Shown here piece after piece: positions 28,864 through 37,383 of a stretch of 64,000 bases of DNA; position 1 is the first letter of the stretch; every line of letters begins with the position of its first letter. The stretch is from Bradyrhizobium sp. 149. GTDB taxonomy: Bacteria; Pseudomonadota; Alphaproteobacteria; Rhizobiales; Xanthobacteraceae. The stretch is from NCBI RefSeq assembly GCF_023073915.1, contig NZ_JADPKK010000013.1, positions 310,001 through 374,000 on the forward strand, in the 5' to 3' direction. A model generated the notes under the pieces. It made no database searches. It was not told the origin of the DNA and saw nothing but the letters and a program-made list of their open reading frames with translations. The translations under genes were made by a program, and so were the position numbers.

Positions 28864-29373
28864 TTGTCATCCAGCCTTCAAATCCATCGGGGACAATCGC
28901 CCTTACAGAAAGTGGGCAACACCCGCAACGACATGCACATGACTTCGGAAGCCATCCGCTTCCTGATGAAGGACAAGGCGAACCATCTCAGCAAGGACGA
29001 CGTCGCATTGCTCAACACCTACAAGGGCTCGCTCGATCGCCGCCACGAAGTTCATCCCAACCTGGGTGAAGGTCGCTGTTGCCATCGCGCTCGGCCTCGG
29101 CACCATGATCGGCTGGAAGCGTATCGTCATCACGGTTGGTGAGAAGATCGGCAAGACCCATCCACCTACGCGCAGGGCGCCGCCGACGTGTTCGGCCTGC
29201 CGGTCTCGACCACCCACGTGCTGTCGTCCGGCGTCGCGGGCACCATGGCCGCCAACGGCTCGGGCCTGCAATGGCCGACGATCCGCAATCTGCTGATGGC
29301 ATGGGTGCTGACGCTGCCCTGCGCGATCGCGTTGTCGGCCACGCTCTACGTGATCTTCTCGCGGGTCTTCTGA
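28864..29373 (+). pseudogene. Remnant of a PiT-type inorganic phosphate permease
   Basis: Only the C-terminal portion of a PiT phosphate transporter can be recognised, in three frames. SPLQKVGNTRNDMHMTSEAI and [11 protein letters not shown] come first (from about 28900). The frame then shifts near 29040 to [18 protein letters not shown], and shifts again near 29160 with an internal deletion before [20 protein letters not shown] and a hydrophobic tail to TGA 29371-29373. The 5' half of the gene is absent. A good terminator follows at 29400. Clear pseudogene; intact homologues import phosphate with cations. Confidence 0.85.
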
Positions 29374-29399
29374 AGCCGATCACGTCACTCAAAGACAAT

Positions 29400-29427
29400 G
29401 GGCCCGTGCGATGCACGGGCCCTTTTC
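29400..29427 (+). terminator. Rho-independent terminator after the PiT remnant
   Basis: GGGCCCGTGC-GAT-GCACGGGCCC is a perfect 10-bp stem followed by TTTTC. It lies 27 bp past the pseudogene stop and has survived the decay of the gene. It converges with the leftward M20 hydrolase gene. Confidence 0.8.
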
Positions 29428-29460
29428 ATGTGCGCTTTCGGCTTGACCTTGCGTTTGGCG

Positions 29461-30633
29461 TTACGCTGCCGCGAGCGATTCCTCGACCAGCTTGACCCAG
29501 TACGACGTGCCGTAAACGATCGCCCCGTCGTCGAAATTGTAGGCGGGGTGATGCAGGCCCGCGCTGTCGCCGTTGCCGCAGAAGATGAAGGCGCCGGGGC
29601 GCGCTTCCAGCATATAGGCGAAATCCTCACCGCCCATCAGCGGTGACATCTCGAGCACATTAGCCTCGCCCGCTACCTGCCCGGCGATGCGACGCGCAAT
29701 CTCGGTCTCCGCGGCGTGGTTGTTCACCACGGGATAATTCCGCTTGTAGTGCAGATCGATCTTGGCGCCGGTAATCTGCGCCACGCCCGCCACCACCTCG
29801 TGCACGCGCTTCTCGACCAGCTTGCGCACCTCCGGCGACAGCGTGCGGATGGTGCCCCTCAGTATCGCGGTTTGCGGAATAACGTTGCGGGCATTGCCCG
29901 CGTGGAACTCGCAGATCGAGATCACGGCCGACTCCAGCGGATCGACGCTGCGCGCGACGATCGACTGCAGCGCCGTGATCACCTGCGCGCCGACCAGAAC
30001 GGAATCGACGCATCTGTGCGGCCGCGCGGCATGGCCGCCGAGGCCCTCGATCATAATATCGACCTCGTCGGTCGCCGCCATGATCGGACCTGGCCGGATC
30101 GCGAACGAGCCCACCGGAATGCCCGGACCGTTGTGCATGCCGTAGACCTGCTCGATGCCGAAGCGCTCCATCATTCCGTCCTTGACCATGGCCAAGCCGC
30201 CGGCGCCGCCCTCCTCAGCCGGCTGGAAGATGACCACCGCATCGCCGGCGAAGTTGCGGGTCTCAGCGAGATAACGCGCAGCACCGAGCAGCATCGCGGT
30301 GTGGCCGTCATGGCCGCAGGCGTGCATCTTGCCGGGGGTTTTCGAAGCGTAGGGCAGGTTGGTCTGTTCCTCGACCGGCAGCGCATCCATGTCGGCACGC
30401 AGGCCGATGGCCTTGAGGCCCTCGCCGACTGGCTTGCTGCCCTTGATCACGCCGACCACGCCGGTCTGGCCGATGCCCGTCACGACCTCATCGCAGCCGA
30501 ATTCGCGCAGGCGGTCCGCGACGAATGCTGCGGTGCGGTGGACGTCATAGAGCAGCTCAGGATGCTGGTGGATGTCCCGGCGCCAGGCCTGAATATCGGG
30601 TTGAAGGTCGGCGACGCGGTTCACGATGGGCAT
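29461..30633 (-). CDS. M20 family metal-dependent amidohydrolase (hippurate/N-acyl amino acid hydrolase type)
   Basis: From ATG 30633 (MPIVNRVADLQPDIQAWRRD) this is 390 residues. It shows M20D features: RRDIHQHPEL, the metal ligands in MHACGHDGHTAMLLGAARYL, the acidic PAEEGGAGG and the C-terminal MGGEDFAYML. Such enzymes remove acyl groups from amino acids (hippurate, N-acetyl or indole-acetyl amino acids) or deacetylate diaminopimelate; the exact substrate is not visible. The frame extends four codons upstream to TTG but the ATG is preferred. It is a cytoplasmic single gene, transcribed towards the PiT remnant. Confidence 0.92.
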   Translation of the reverse strand: MPIVNRVADLQPDIQAWRRDIHQHPELLYDVHRTAAFVADRLREFGCDEVVTGIGQTGVVGVIKGSKPVGEGLKAIGLRADMDALPVEEQTNLPYASKTPGKMHACGHDGHTAMLLGAARYLAETRNFAGDAVVIFQPAEEGGAGGLAMVKDGMMERFGIEQVYGMHNGPGIPVGSFAIRPGPIMAATDEVDIMIEGLGGHAARPHRCVDSVLVGAQVITALQSIVARSVDPLESAVISICEFHAGNARNVIPQTAILRGTIRTLSPEVRKLVEKRVHEVVAGVAQITGAKIDLHYKRNYPVVNNHAAETEIARRIAGQVAGEANVLEMSPLMGGEDFAYMLEARPGAFIFCGNGDSAGLHHPAYNFDDGAIVYGTSYWVKLVEESLAAA

Positions 30634-30645
30634 GGAGGGTCTCAA

Positions 30646-30808
30646 GCCTTATTGAAAATACAGGACTGTCTACCATGCAAGCACCAGTCCACCCAACTGC
30701 CGGCGATCGGGGTCTTGCCCTGCTCGCCCGGCATGGCCGGGCTTGTCCCGATCCGCCGCGTCTGCCTATTAGGACGGAACGTTAAGTGACCATCCGGGTG
30801 GAAGCAGA
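30646..30808. other. Intergenic region with partial dispersed repeat
   Basis: This region lies between the divergent M20 hydrolase and GMC oxidoreductase genes and must hold both promoters. It contains the small palindrome GCCCGGC-AT-GGCCGGGC (30726-30742) within a CCCGGCATGGCCGGGCTTG context that resembles dispersed repeats of these genomes. Confidence 0.4.
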
Positions 30809-32428
30809 ATGCCAAGGCGGCTCGAAGGTGAGTTTGACTACATTGTCGTTGGGGCCGGCACGGCGGGCTGCATCGTCGCCAACCGGCTGTCGGCCAATTC
30901 CAGCAATCGCGTCCTCGTTCTCGAAGCCGGCGGCGACGACAACTGGATCTGGTTCCACATTCCCGTCGGCTATCTCTTCGCCATCGGCAATCCGCGCTCG
31001 GACTGGATGTTCAGGACCGAGGCCGAGCCCGGCCTGAACGGCCGCTCGCTTGCCTATCCCCGCGGCAAGGTGATCGGTGGCTGTTCGTCGATCAACGCCA
31101 TGATCTCGATGCGTGGACAGGCCGCCGATTACGATCACTGGCGCCAGCTCGGCATGACAGGCTGGGGTTATGATGACGTACTGCCGCTGTTCAGGCGGCT
31201 CGAGGATCACTTCCTCGGTCCCAGCGAGCATCACGGCACCGGAGGCGGCTGGCGCATTGAGGCGCCGCGGCTGTCCTGGGACGTTCTCGACGCCGTTGGC
31301 GACGCTGCCGAGGAGATGGGCATCAAGCGCATTCCGGATTTCAACACCGGCGACAACGAAGGCACCAGCTATTTCCACGTCAATCAGAAGCGCGGCCGGC
31401 GCTGGTCGTCGGCGCGCGGCTTCCTCAAGCCAGCACTGAACCGCCGGAATCTGCGGCTCGAGAAGCATGTGCTGGTCGATCGTCTGATCATCGAGCAGCG
31501 CCGCGCCGTCGGCGTGCGCTTCATCCAGAATGGCGAGATCATCGAGGCGCGTGCGAAACGCGAGGTGATCCTCTCGGCAGGGGCGATCGGCTCAGTGCAG
31601 GTGCTGCATCGCTCCGGCATCGGGCCCGCCGACTGGCTGTCCCCGCTCGGCATCGACATCGTGATGGACGAGCCCGGCGTCGGTCGCAATCTCCAGGACC
31701 ATCTCCAGCAGCGCGCGATCTACAAGGTCGAGGGCGTGCGCACACTGAACGAGACCTATTACAATCTGGTCCGACGCGGCCTGATGGGGCTCGACTACGC
31801 CTTCCGCCGCCGCGGTCCCCTGACCATGGCACCGTCGCAGCTCGGCATCTTCACGCGCTCCGATGCAACGCGCGCGCGCGCCAACATCCAATTCCACGTG
31901 CAGCCGCTGTCGCTCGACAAGTTCGGCGATCCCCTGCACCGCTTCCCCGCGATCACGGTGAGCGCCTGCAATCTCCAGCCGACATCGCGCGGCACCGTTC
32001 GTCTGCGTTCGGCGACGCCGAACGAGAAGCCGATCATCGCGCCGAATTATCTTTCAACGGACGACGACCGTCAGGTCGGCGCCGACGCCATTCGTACCAC
32101 CCGCCGTCTGATGCAGCAGAAGGCGCTGGCAAAATATCGCCCGAGCGAGTATCTGCCAGGCCCCTCCGTCGGCGACGATGATGCCTCGCTGGCAAAAGCC
32201 GCCGGCGACATCGGCACCACCATCTTCCATCCCGTCGGCACCGCGAAAATGGGCGCGGTGAGCGATCCGATGGCCGTGGTGGACGAGCGGCTGCGCTTCT
32301 ACGGTCTCGAAGGCTTGCGCATCGTCGATGCCTCGATCATGCCGACGATCACCTCAGGCAACACCAACACGCCGACCGCGATGATCGCGGAGAAAGGCGC
32401 GACGATGATCCTGGAGGATGCGCGTTAG
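30809..32428 (+). CDS. GMC family FAD-dependent oxidoreductase (choline/alcohol dehydrogenase-like)
   Basis: This 539-residue flavoenzyme has the FAD-binding motif VVGAGTAGCIVANRLSAN near the N-terminus, the GMC signature region YPRGKVIGGCSSINAMI, the second signature AGAIGSVQVLHRSGIGPADW, and the C-terminal active-site region FHPVGTAKMG and TNTPTAMIAEKGA. It oxidises an alcohol to an aldehyde with FAD. Choline dehydrogenase-like proteins of this length often act on other alcohols such as polyethylene glycol or aliphatic alcohols, so the substrate is left open. It has no betaine aldehyde dehydrogenase partner nearby. Confidence 0.93.
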   Translation: MPRRLEGEFDYIVVGAGTAGCIVANRLSANSSNRVLVLEAGGDDNWIWFHIPVGYLFAIGNPRSDWMFRTEAEPGLNGRSLAYPRGKVIGGCSSINAMISMRGQAADYDHWRQLGMTGWGYDDVLPLFRRLEDHFLGPSEHHGTGGGWRIEAPRLSWDVLDAVGDAAEEMGIKRIPDFNTGDNEGTSYFHVNQKRGRRWSSARGFLKPALNRRNLRLEKHVLVDRLIIEQRRAVGVRFIQNGEIIEARAKREVILSAGAIGSVQVLHRSGIGPADWLSPLGIDIVMDEPGVGRNLQDHLQQRAIYKVEGVRTLNETYYNLVRRGLMGLDYAFRRRGPLTMAPSQLGIFTRSDATRARANIQFHVQPLSLDKFGDPLHRFPAITVSACNLQPTSRGTVRLRSATPNEKPIIAPNYLSTDDDRQVGADAIRTTRRLMQQKALAKYRPSEYLPGPSVGDDDASLAKAAGDIGTTIFHPVGTAKMGAVSDPMAVVDERLRFYGLEGLRIVDASIMPTITSGNTNTPTAMIAEKGATMILEDAR

Positions 32429-32568
32429 AGATCGCGGCTCCCGGACGCGGCGCCGCGCCTCCTGACACGCCCCCCTCGCTCACGAAAACGTCATCTCTTC
32501 CAGGAATAAATCCGTCCCTCCGCCAATCACCTCCCCGAAGCCCAATTCCGGGTGAGAGGAGACGCGCG

Positions 32569-33513
32569 ATGAGCGGACACGATCACGGCGACGACGGCGT
32601 CAGCCGCCGCAAGGTGCTGGAATGCATGACCTGGGCCGGCACCGGAGTGCTCTGGACCATCACGGGCGGGGTCCCGCGCTCGCTCGGCATCATCGATTCC
32701 GCGCAAGCCGCGACCGCGGCTGCGTCCGGCATGACGTTCCTCCAGATCAGCGACAGCCACGTCGGCTTCGACAAGCCGGCCAACCCAAACGCGCTCGGCA
32801 CGCTGGAGGAGGCCATCAACAAGATCACCGCGATGCCGGCCAAGCCGTCGTTCATGATCCATACCGGCGACATTACTCATTTGTCGAAGGCCGCCGAATT
32901 CGACAACGCCGATCGTATCATCTCGCAGAGCAAACTGGACGTGCACTACGTGCCCGGCGAGCATGACTTCCTCGACGAGGAAGTAAAATTCTATCGCGAG
33001 CGCTACGGCCGGGGCACCAAGGGCCAGGGCTGGTATTCGTTCGACGCCGGCGGCGTACACTTCATCGGCCTCGTCAATGTCATCGATCTCAAGGCCGGCG
33101 GTCTCGGCAATCTCGGCGCCGAGCAACTCGCCTGGCTCGAGGACGACCTGCGCGGCAAGTCGAAATCGACGCCGATCGTGCTGTTCGCCCACATCCCGCT
33201 CTGGACCGTCTACCCCGAATGGGGCTGGGGCACCGAGGACGGCGCTCGCGCGCTGGAACAGGTGAAAGGCTTTGGTTCGGTCACCGTGCTGAACGGCCAT
33301 ATCCATCAGGTGATGCAGAAGGTCGAGGGCAACGTCACCTTCCACACTGCACGCTCCACCGCCTTCCCTCAGCCGGCGCCGGGAGCCGCACCCTCGCCCG
33401 GACCGATGAAGGTCGAAGACGCAAAGCTCCGCGCCATGCTTGGCGTTGCCAGCATCAACTTCAAGCAGAACGAGCAGCGGCTCGCGATCATCGATACGCC
33501 GCTCCAGGGTTGA
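32569..33513 (+). CDS. Exported metallophosphoesterase (calcineurin-like)
   Basis: This is a 314-residue protein. The N-terminus (MSGHDHGDDGVSRRKVLECM) has a twin-arginine motif (SRRKVLE) followed by a moderately hydrophobic stretch, so Tat export is likely. Metal-binding motifs of the fold are visible: QISDSHVGFD, HTGDITHLS, PGEHDFL (in place of the usual GNHD), FAHIPLW and LNGHIHQVM. The substrate is unknown. It heads a co-directional run with a cupredoxin (24 bp downstream) and an ECF sigma/anti-sigma pair, so it probably belongs to that stress or copper response. GAGAGGAG is a strong RBS. Confidence 0.88.
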   Translation: MSGHDHGDDGVSRRKVLECMTWAGTGVLWTITGGVPRSLGIIDSAQAATAAASGMTFLQISDSHVGFDKPANPNALGTLEEAINKITAMPAKPSFMIHTGDITHLSKAAEFDNADRIISQSKLDVHYVPGEHDFLDEEVKFYRERYGRGTKGQGWYSFDAGGVHFIGLVNVIDLKAGGLGNLGAEQLAWLEDDLRGKSKSTPIVLFAHIPLWTVYPEWGWGTEDGARALEQVKGFGSVTVLNGHIHQVMQKVEGNVTFHTARSTAFPQPAPGAAPSPGPMKVEDAKLRAMLGVASINFKQNEQRLAIIDTPLQG

Positions 33514-33536
33514 TGCAGGGCTAACGGAAGCTGACA

Positions 33537-33872
33537 ATGAAGACACTCAATCGCCGCGACTTCGGTGTCGACTTCGGTCTCGCTTTGGCCGCGGCCGTCC
33601 TGTTGCCCGTCACAACCGCCCGTGCCGACGACATTGAGGTGCATATCGACAATTTCGTCTTCCAGCCGGCCGAGCTCAAGATCAAGGTCGGCACCACCGT
33701 GACCTGGACCAACCGGGACGACATCCCGCACACCGTGGTGTCGGCCGGCAAGTTCAGGTCCAAGACGCTGGACACTGACGACAAGTTCTCGTTCACCTTC
33801 ACCAATGCGGGCGACTATAAGTATTTTTGTTCGCTGCACCCGCAAATGACGGGGATGATCAAGGTTGAGTAA
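33537..33872 (+). CDS. Periplasmic cupredoxin (amicyanin/pseudoazurin-like)
   Basis: This is a 111-residue blue-copper protein. The signal peptide spans about residues 1-30 (twin-arginine-like NRRDF, cleavage after TARA). All four type-1 copper ligands are present: H65 (IPHTVV), C98, H101 and M104 (YFCSLHPQM). It would carry single electrons or bind copper in the periplasm. It follows the metallophosphoesterase by 24 bp and precedes a sigma factor gene, suggesting that they are regulated together. Confidence 0.92.
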   Translation: MKTLNRRDFGVDFGLALAAAVLLPVTTARADDIEVHIDNFVFQPAELKIKVGTTVTWTNRDDIPHTVVSAGKFRSKTLDTDDKFSFTFTNAGDYKYFCSLHPQMTGMIKVE

Positions 33873-34014
33873 CATCTCGAACCAAGGCATCAACGTCTTG
33901 CCCGGCCGGTGGTCCCACGCCGGCCGGGCTGGTGTGCCCTCGATCACACAAAGGGACGAAACGAACGGCGAAGAAACCAAGCAACGAGCAGAACAAGTGG
34001 CAAAGCGAGGAGCG

Positions 34015-34563
34015 ATGCCCGTGAGCGACGATCTGCAGAGGGCGCAGCACTTCCGCGAGGCGACGCTGCCCCATCTAGATGACGTCTACACGCTCGCGCG
34101 CTATCTGCTGCGCGACGCCTCCGACGCCGAAGACGCGGTGCAGGAGTGCTATCTGCGCGCGCTGAAGCATTTCGACAGCTATCGCGGGCCGGCGATGAAG
34201 CCCTGGCTGTTCGCGATCCTGCGTAACGTCTGCAACGCCGAATACGCACGGCGCGCGCATAGGCACAGCCCGATCGAGGATACGCCCGGCGCTGCCGAGC
34301 AGACGCCGATCTGGCAGGAGACCGAGGCAAGCCCCGAAACCGAAGTGCTGCGCAGCCGCGATGCAGGCGCGGTCCGCAAGCTGATCGACGCGCTCGCCGA
34401 GCCGTTCAAGGAAACATTCGTGCTGCGGGAGATCAACAACCTGTCCTATCGTGAAATCGCCGACGCCGTCGGCGCGCCCGTCGGCACCGTGATGTCCCGC
34501 CTCGCCCGCGCCCGCGCCATGCTGCGCGCGGCCTGGACGGCGGAAGAGGAGCAAGCAAGATGA
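34015..34563 (+). CDS. RNA polymerase ECF sigma factor
   Basis: I start it at ATG 34015 (MPVSDDLQRAQHFREATLPH), which has AGGAG just upstream, giving 182 residues. The frame is open back into the cupredoxin gene, but that part is not sigma-like. Region 2 (YLLRDASDAEDAVQECYLRA, then WLFAILRNVCNAEYARR) and region 4 (FKETFVLREINNLSYREIAD, then VGTVMSRLARARAMLR) are clear. Its stop overlaps the anti-sigma start (ATGA). It probably controls its own operon and the upstream cupredoxin/phosphoesterase genes. Confidence 0.92.
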   Translation: MPVSDDLQRAQHFREATLPHLDDVYTLARYLLRDASDAEDAVQECYLRALKHFDSYRGPAMKPWLFAILRNVCNAEYARRAHRHSPIEDTPGAAEQTPIWQETEASPETEVLRSRDAGAVRKLIDALAEPFKETFVLREINNLSYREIADAVGAPVGTVMSRLARARAMLRAAWTAEEEQAR

Positions 34564-35315
34564 CCTGCGACGACGCAAGGATCCTGCTTCACGCGCTGCT
34601 CGACAACGAGCTCGATGCCGGCCATGCGCGCGAGGTCGAAGCCCATATCGCCAGGTGCCCGGCCTGCGCTGCGGAGTTTTTGGCACAACGCGACATGCAG
34701 CGCGTACTCGCAGACGCCGATTTGCGCTACACCGCTCCGACGAGTTTGCGCACCCGGATCGAGGCTTCGCTGCCGCAGCCGCAGCGCCAACAACCGAGCC
34801 GCCGCTCCGTGCTGCGCGGCTTTGCGATGGGCTCGGCAGTCTCCGCGCTCGCCGCCTCTGGCGTCGTCGCGGTGGTGCTGCGCCAGGACGACCAGCAGCG
34901 CATCCTGTCGGAGGTCGTCTCCGCGCATCTCCGCTCGCTCCAGGCCGGCCACCTCATTGACGTGGTCTCGACCGACCAGCATACGGTGAAGCCGTGGTTC
35001 AACGGCAAGCTTGACGTCGCCCCGCCCGTGATCGACCTCACCGCGCAAGGTTTTACGCTGGTCGGCGGCAGGCTCGATTATATCGACGCACGTGCCATCG
35101 GTGCGGTCGTCTACAAGCGCCGCCAGCACGTGGTCAATCTGTTCGTGTCGCAGACATCGAATGCGGAATACCGCGCGCCCAAGACCGAAACCATGCAGGG
35201 CTTCAACTGCCGGCGCTGGGGCAATCGCGGCCTGAACTTCTGGGCCGTCAGCGATCTCGCCGCCGACGAGCTTGCCGAATTCGTCGAGAAGTTCGAGGCG
35301 GCGATAACGGGTTAG
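34560..35315 (+). CDS. Zinc-finger (ZAS) anti-sigma factor, membrane-anchored
   Basis: This is a 251-residue protein translationally coupled to the sigma gene. The N-terminus carries a ZAS motif, HIARCPAC (HxxxCxxC), in the context of the putative zinc-finger anti-sigma domain (LLHALLDNELDAGHAREVEA). A single membrane segment lies at about residues 85-107, followed by a periplasmic domain of about 140 residues including KPWFNGKLDVAPPVIDL, a pattern seen in many proteobacterial anti-sigma proteins of this type. It would hold the ECF factor inactive until a redox, copper or other envelope signal is perceived. Confidence 0.9.
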   Translation: MTCDDARILLHALLDNELDAGHAREVEAHIARCPACAAEFLAQRDMQRVLADADLRYTAPTSLRTRIEASLPQPQRQQPSRRSVLRGFAMGSAVSALAASGVVAVVLRQDDQQRILSEVVSAHLRSLQAGHLIDVVSTDQHTVKPWFNGKLDVAPPVIDLTAQGFTLVGGRLDYIDARAIGAVVYKRRQHVVNLFVSQTSNAEYRAPKTETMQGFNCRRWGNRGLNFWAVSDLAADELAEFVEKFEAAITG

Positions 35316-35330
35316 CCTCTGCGCATGCAG

Positions 35331-35735
35331 TCATTCGAGCGGAGGAAATCGTTCGAAGACGGGCAGTTCGTGAGCCCGCTCCATCCAGCCAATCCGCTCA
35401 GCGACCTGAATGTGCATCGTCGCCGGAACTGCATCGGGGTCATCATAGGTGCCGCTCTGGATATCGATGATATCAGGCATCAGGTTTTCGTTGATGTAGA
35501 ACAGCCCCGTGCCGCAATCGGCGCAGAAGAGCCGTCGTCCATGCTCGGATGATTGATAGATCTTCGGCTGACCGCGCACGACTTTGACCGCTTTGAGCGA
35601 ATACATCGCCCAGCCGACCATCGGTGCCCCGGAGTGGCGGCGGCAATCCGCGCAATGGCAGAGCGCGTGCACCATCATGTCGCCGTTCACTTCATAGCGG
35701 ATCGCGCCGCAATGACAGCCGCCAGTCAAAGGCAT
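35331..35735 (-). CDS. GFA family (glutathione-dependent formaldehyde-activating-like) zinc protein
   Basis: This 134-residue zinc-binding protein with the Mss4-like fold has GGCHCGAIRYE, CHCADCRRHSGAP and FCADCGTGLF. These paired CxC and CxxC motifs define the GFA family. Some members were proposed to conjugate formaldehyde with glutathione; most are uncharacterised. It converges with the anti-sigma gene, with only 15 bp between the stops. Confidence 0.88.
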   Translation of the reverse strand: MPLTGGCHCGAIRYEVNGDMMVHALCHCADCRRHSGAPMVGWAMYSLKAVKVVRGQPKIYQSSEHGRRLFCADCGTGLFYINENLMPDIIDIQSGTYDDPDAVPATMHIQVAERIGWMERAHELPVFERFPPLE

Positions 35736-35850
35736 CGCCCACTCCTCTCCCGGTCAGGTCAATGCCGGAAAATAAGTGTCGATTTGGAATTTCAGGAGAC
35801 GGACTGCTTCAGCAGGTCGCACGTCGCGACATCAGGCCGCAGCAGAGGCC

Positions 35851-37242
35851 TTACGCAGACCTTCGCACCGCGTTGTCCACCAACGTCTTGCCGAGCGACC
35901 AGATTGCGCCGGGGACCTTGTGACTGCCGGCGATGACGTCGTCGAAGGCGCGCTCGATCCAGCCGCAATCCTCCTCGGTGATGGTGAGCGGCGGCAGAAG
36001 CTTGATGGTGTGGCTGCCATGGCCGGCGACTTGCGTGAGGATTTTGTGATCCTTGAACAGCGGCACGGTGATGAGCTGGCAGAACAGGCCCTTGTTGGCG
36101 GCTTCCAGCACGTTCCAGGACGCGCGGAGCCGCAGCGACTTCGGCGGACCGAACTCGACACCGATCATCAGGCCCTTGCCGCGCACTTCCTTCAACAGCT
36201 CGTAGCCGGGCACCATGCGCGTGAGCGCGAGGCGCAGCTCGGCACCGCGCTTGGCGGCGGCCTCGATCAGCTTCTCGGACTCCATGACGTCGAGCGTGGC
36301 GATGCCGGCGGCCATCGCGAGGTCGTTCTTGGAGAAGGTGGAGCCGTGCACCACAGCGCGGTCCATCTGGTTGAAGATCTTGTCGAAGATGCTCTTGCGC
36401 GTCAGCACGGCGCCGACCGGCACGTGGCCCCCGGACAGTGACTTCGACAGCAGCACCATGTCGGGCTCGACGTTCCAGTGCTCGACCGCGAGGAAGCGGC
36501 CGGTGCGGCCCATGCCGGTCTGGATCTCGTCGGCGACGAACAGCGTGCCGTATTTCTTGCAGAGCGCAGCCGCACCCGGCAGGAACTCGTCGGTGGGCAT
36601 GTTGACGCCCTTGCCCTGGATCGGCTCGATGACGAAGGCCGCCACCTCGCGCGAGGCCAGCGCCTTTTCGAGCGCAGCGAGATCGTTGAACGGGATTGAG
36701 GTGCAGCCCGGCAGCAGCGGCTCGAAGCCGGTGCGGAAATTCGAATCACCCGTCAGGGACAGGGCGCCATAAGTCAGGCCGTGATAGCCATGGGCGCAAT
36801 AGACGATCCCGGGCCGGCCGGTGGCGCCGCGGGCGAACTTGATCGCGGCTTCGACGCATTCGGCGCCGGAATTGGCGAAGAACGCCTTGTCGAGATAGGG
36901 GACGTACTTCAAAAGCCGCTCGGCAAGCACGCCGGCAAGCACCGAGACGTCGAACTGGACGAGGTTAGGCAGCTCCGCATCGAGCACGCTCTTGAGCGCC
37001 TCGCGCATGACGGGATGATTGCGTCCGATCGCAAACACGCCAAACCCGGACAGGAGATCGAGATAGCGCGCCCCGTCGCGGTCGTAGAGGTACTGTCCCT
37101 GCCCCTTCTGGAAGCCGACATCATAGCCGATGGTCTTCAGAACCCGAACGAACTGCTCGTTCAAATGCCGATTATGCAGGGCGCTGCGCTGGGCCTGACG
37201 GTCCGCGAACAGCTGAGACATGTCTGGATTTGGGCTGTGCAT
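35851..37242 (-). CDS. hpnO: HpnO, hopanoid-associated class III aminotransferase
   Basis: This 463-residue PLP-dependent aminotransferase of the ornithine/acetylornithine class has DRDGARYLDLLSGFGVFAIG, FVADEIQTGMGRTGRF and the lysine-bearing LLSKSLSGGHVPVGAVLTR. In hopanoid producers HpnO converts a bacteriohopane side-chain aldehyde to aminobacteriohopanetriol. The assignment rests on the fold plus its place beside hpnN and hpnH. Another substrate cannot be excluded from motifs alone. It is transcribed leftwards as a single gene; its promoter shares 141 bp with the divergent DUF2147 gene. Confidence 0.88.
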   Translation of the reverse strand: MHSPNPDMSQLFADRQAQRSALHNRHLNEQFVRVLKTIGYDVGFQKGQGQYLYDRDGARYLDLLSGFGVFAIGRNHPVMREALKSVLDAELPNLVQFDVSVLAGVLAERLLKYVPYLDKAFFANSGAECVEAAIKFARGATGRPGIVYCAHGYHGLTYGALSLTGDSNFRTGFEPLLPGCTSIPFNDLAALEKALASREVAAFVIEPIQGKGVNMPTDEFLPGAAALCKKYGTLFVADEIQTGMGRTGRFLAVEHWNVEPDMVLLSKSLSGGHVPVGAVLTRKSIFDKIFNQMDRAVVHGSTFSKNDLAMAAGIATLDVMESEKLIEAAAKRGAELRLALTRMVPGYELLKEVRGKGLMIGVEFGPPKSLRLRASWNVLEAANKGLFCQLITVPLFKDHKILTQVAGHGSHTIKLLPPLTITEEDCGWIERAFDDVIAGSHKVPGAIWSLGKTLVDNAVRRSA

Positions 37243-37383
37243 CCGCTACATACTTCGGTTGAGGGCCGTCTCGTCAACTGAAAACGGACCGTTGCCGAAA
37301 ACGGTCTGTGCGGCCTTTTGCCCTTTTTCGGACCATCTTCGCAAGCACAGCTTTAGACCATGTTGCACTGCCAAGGAACTATC

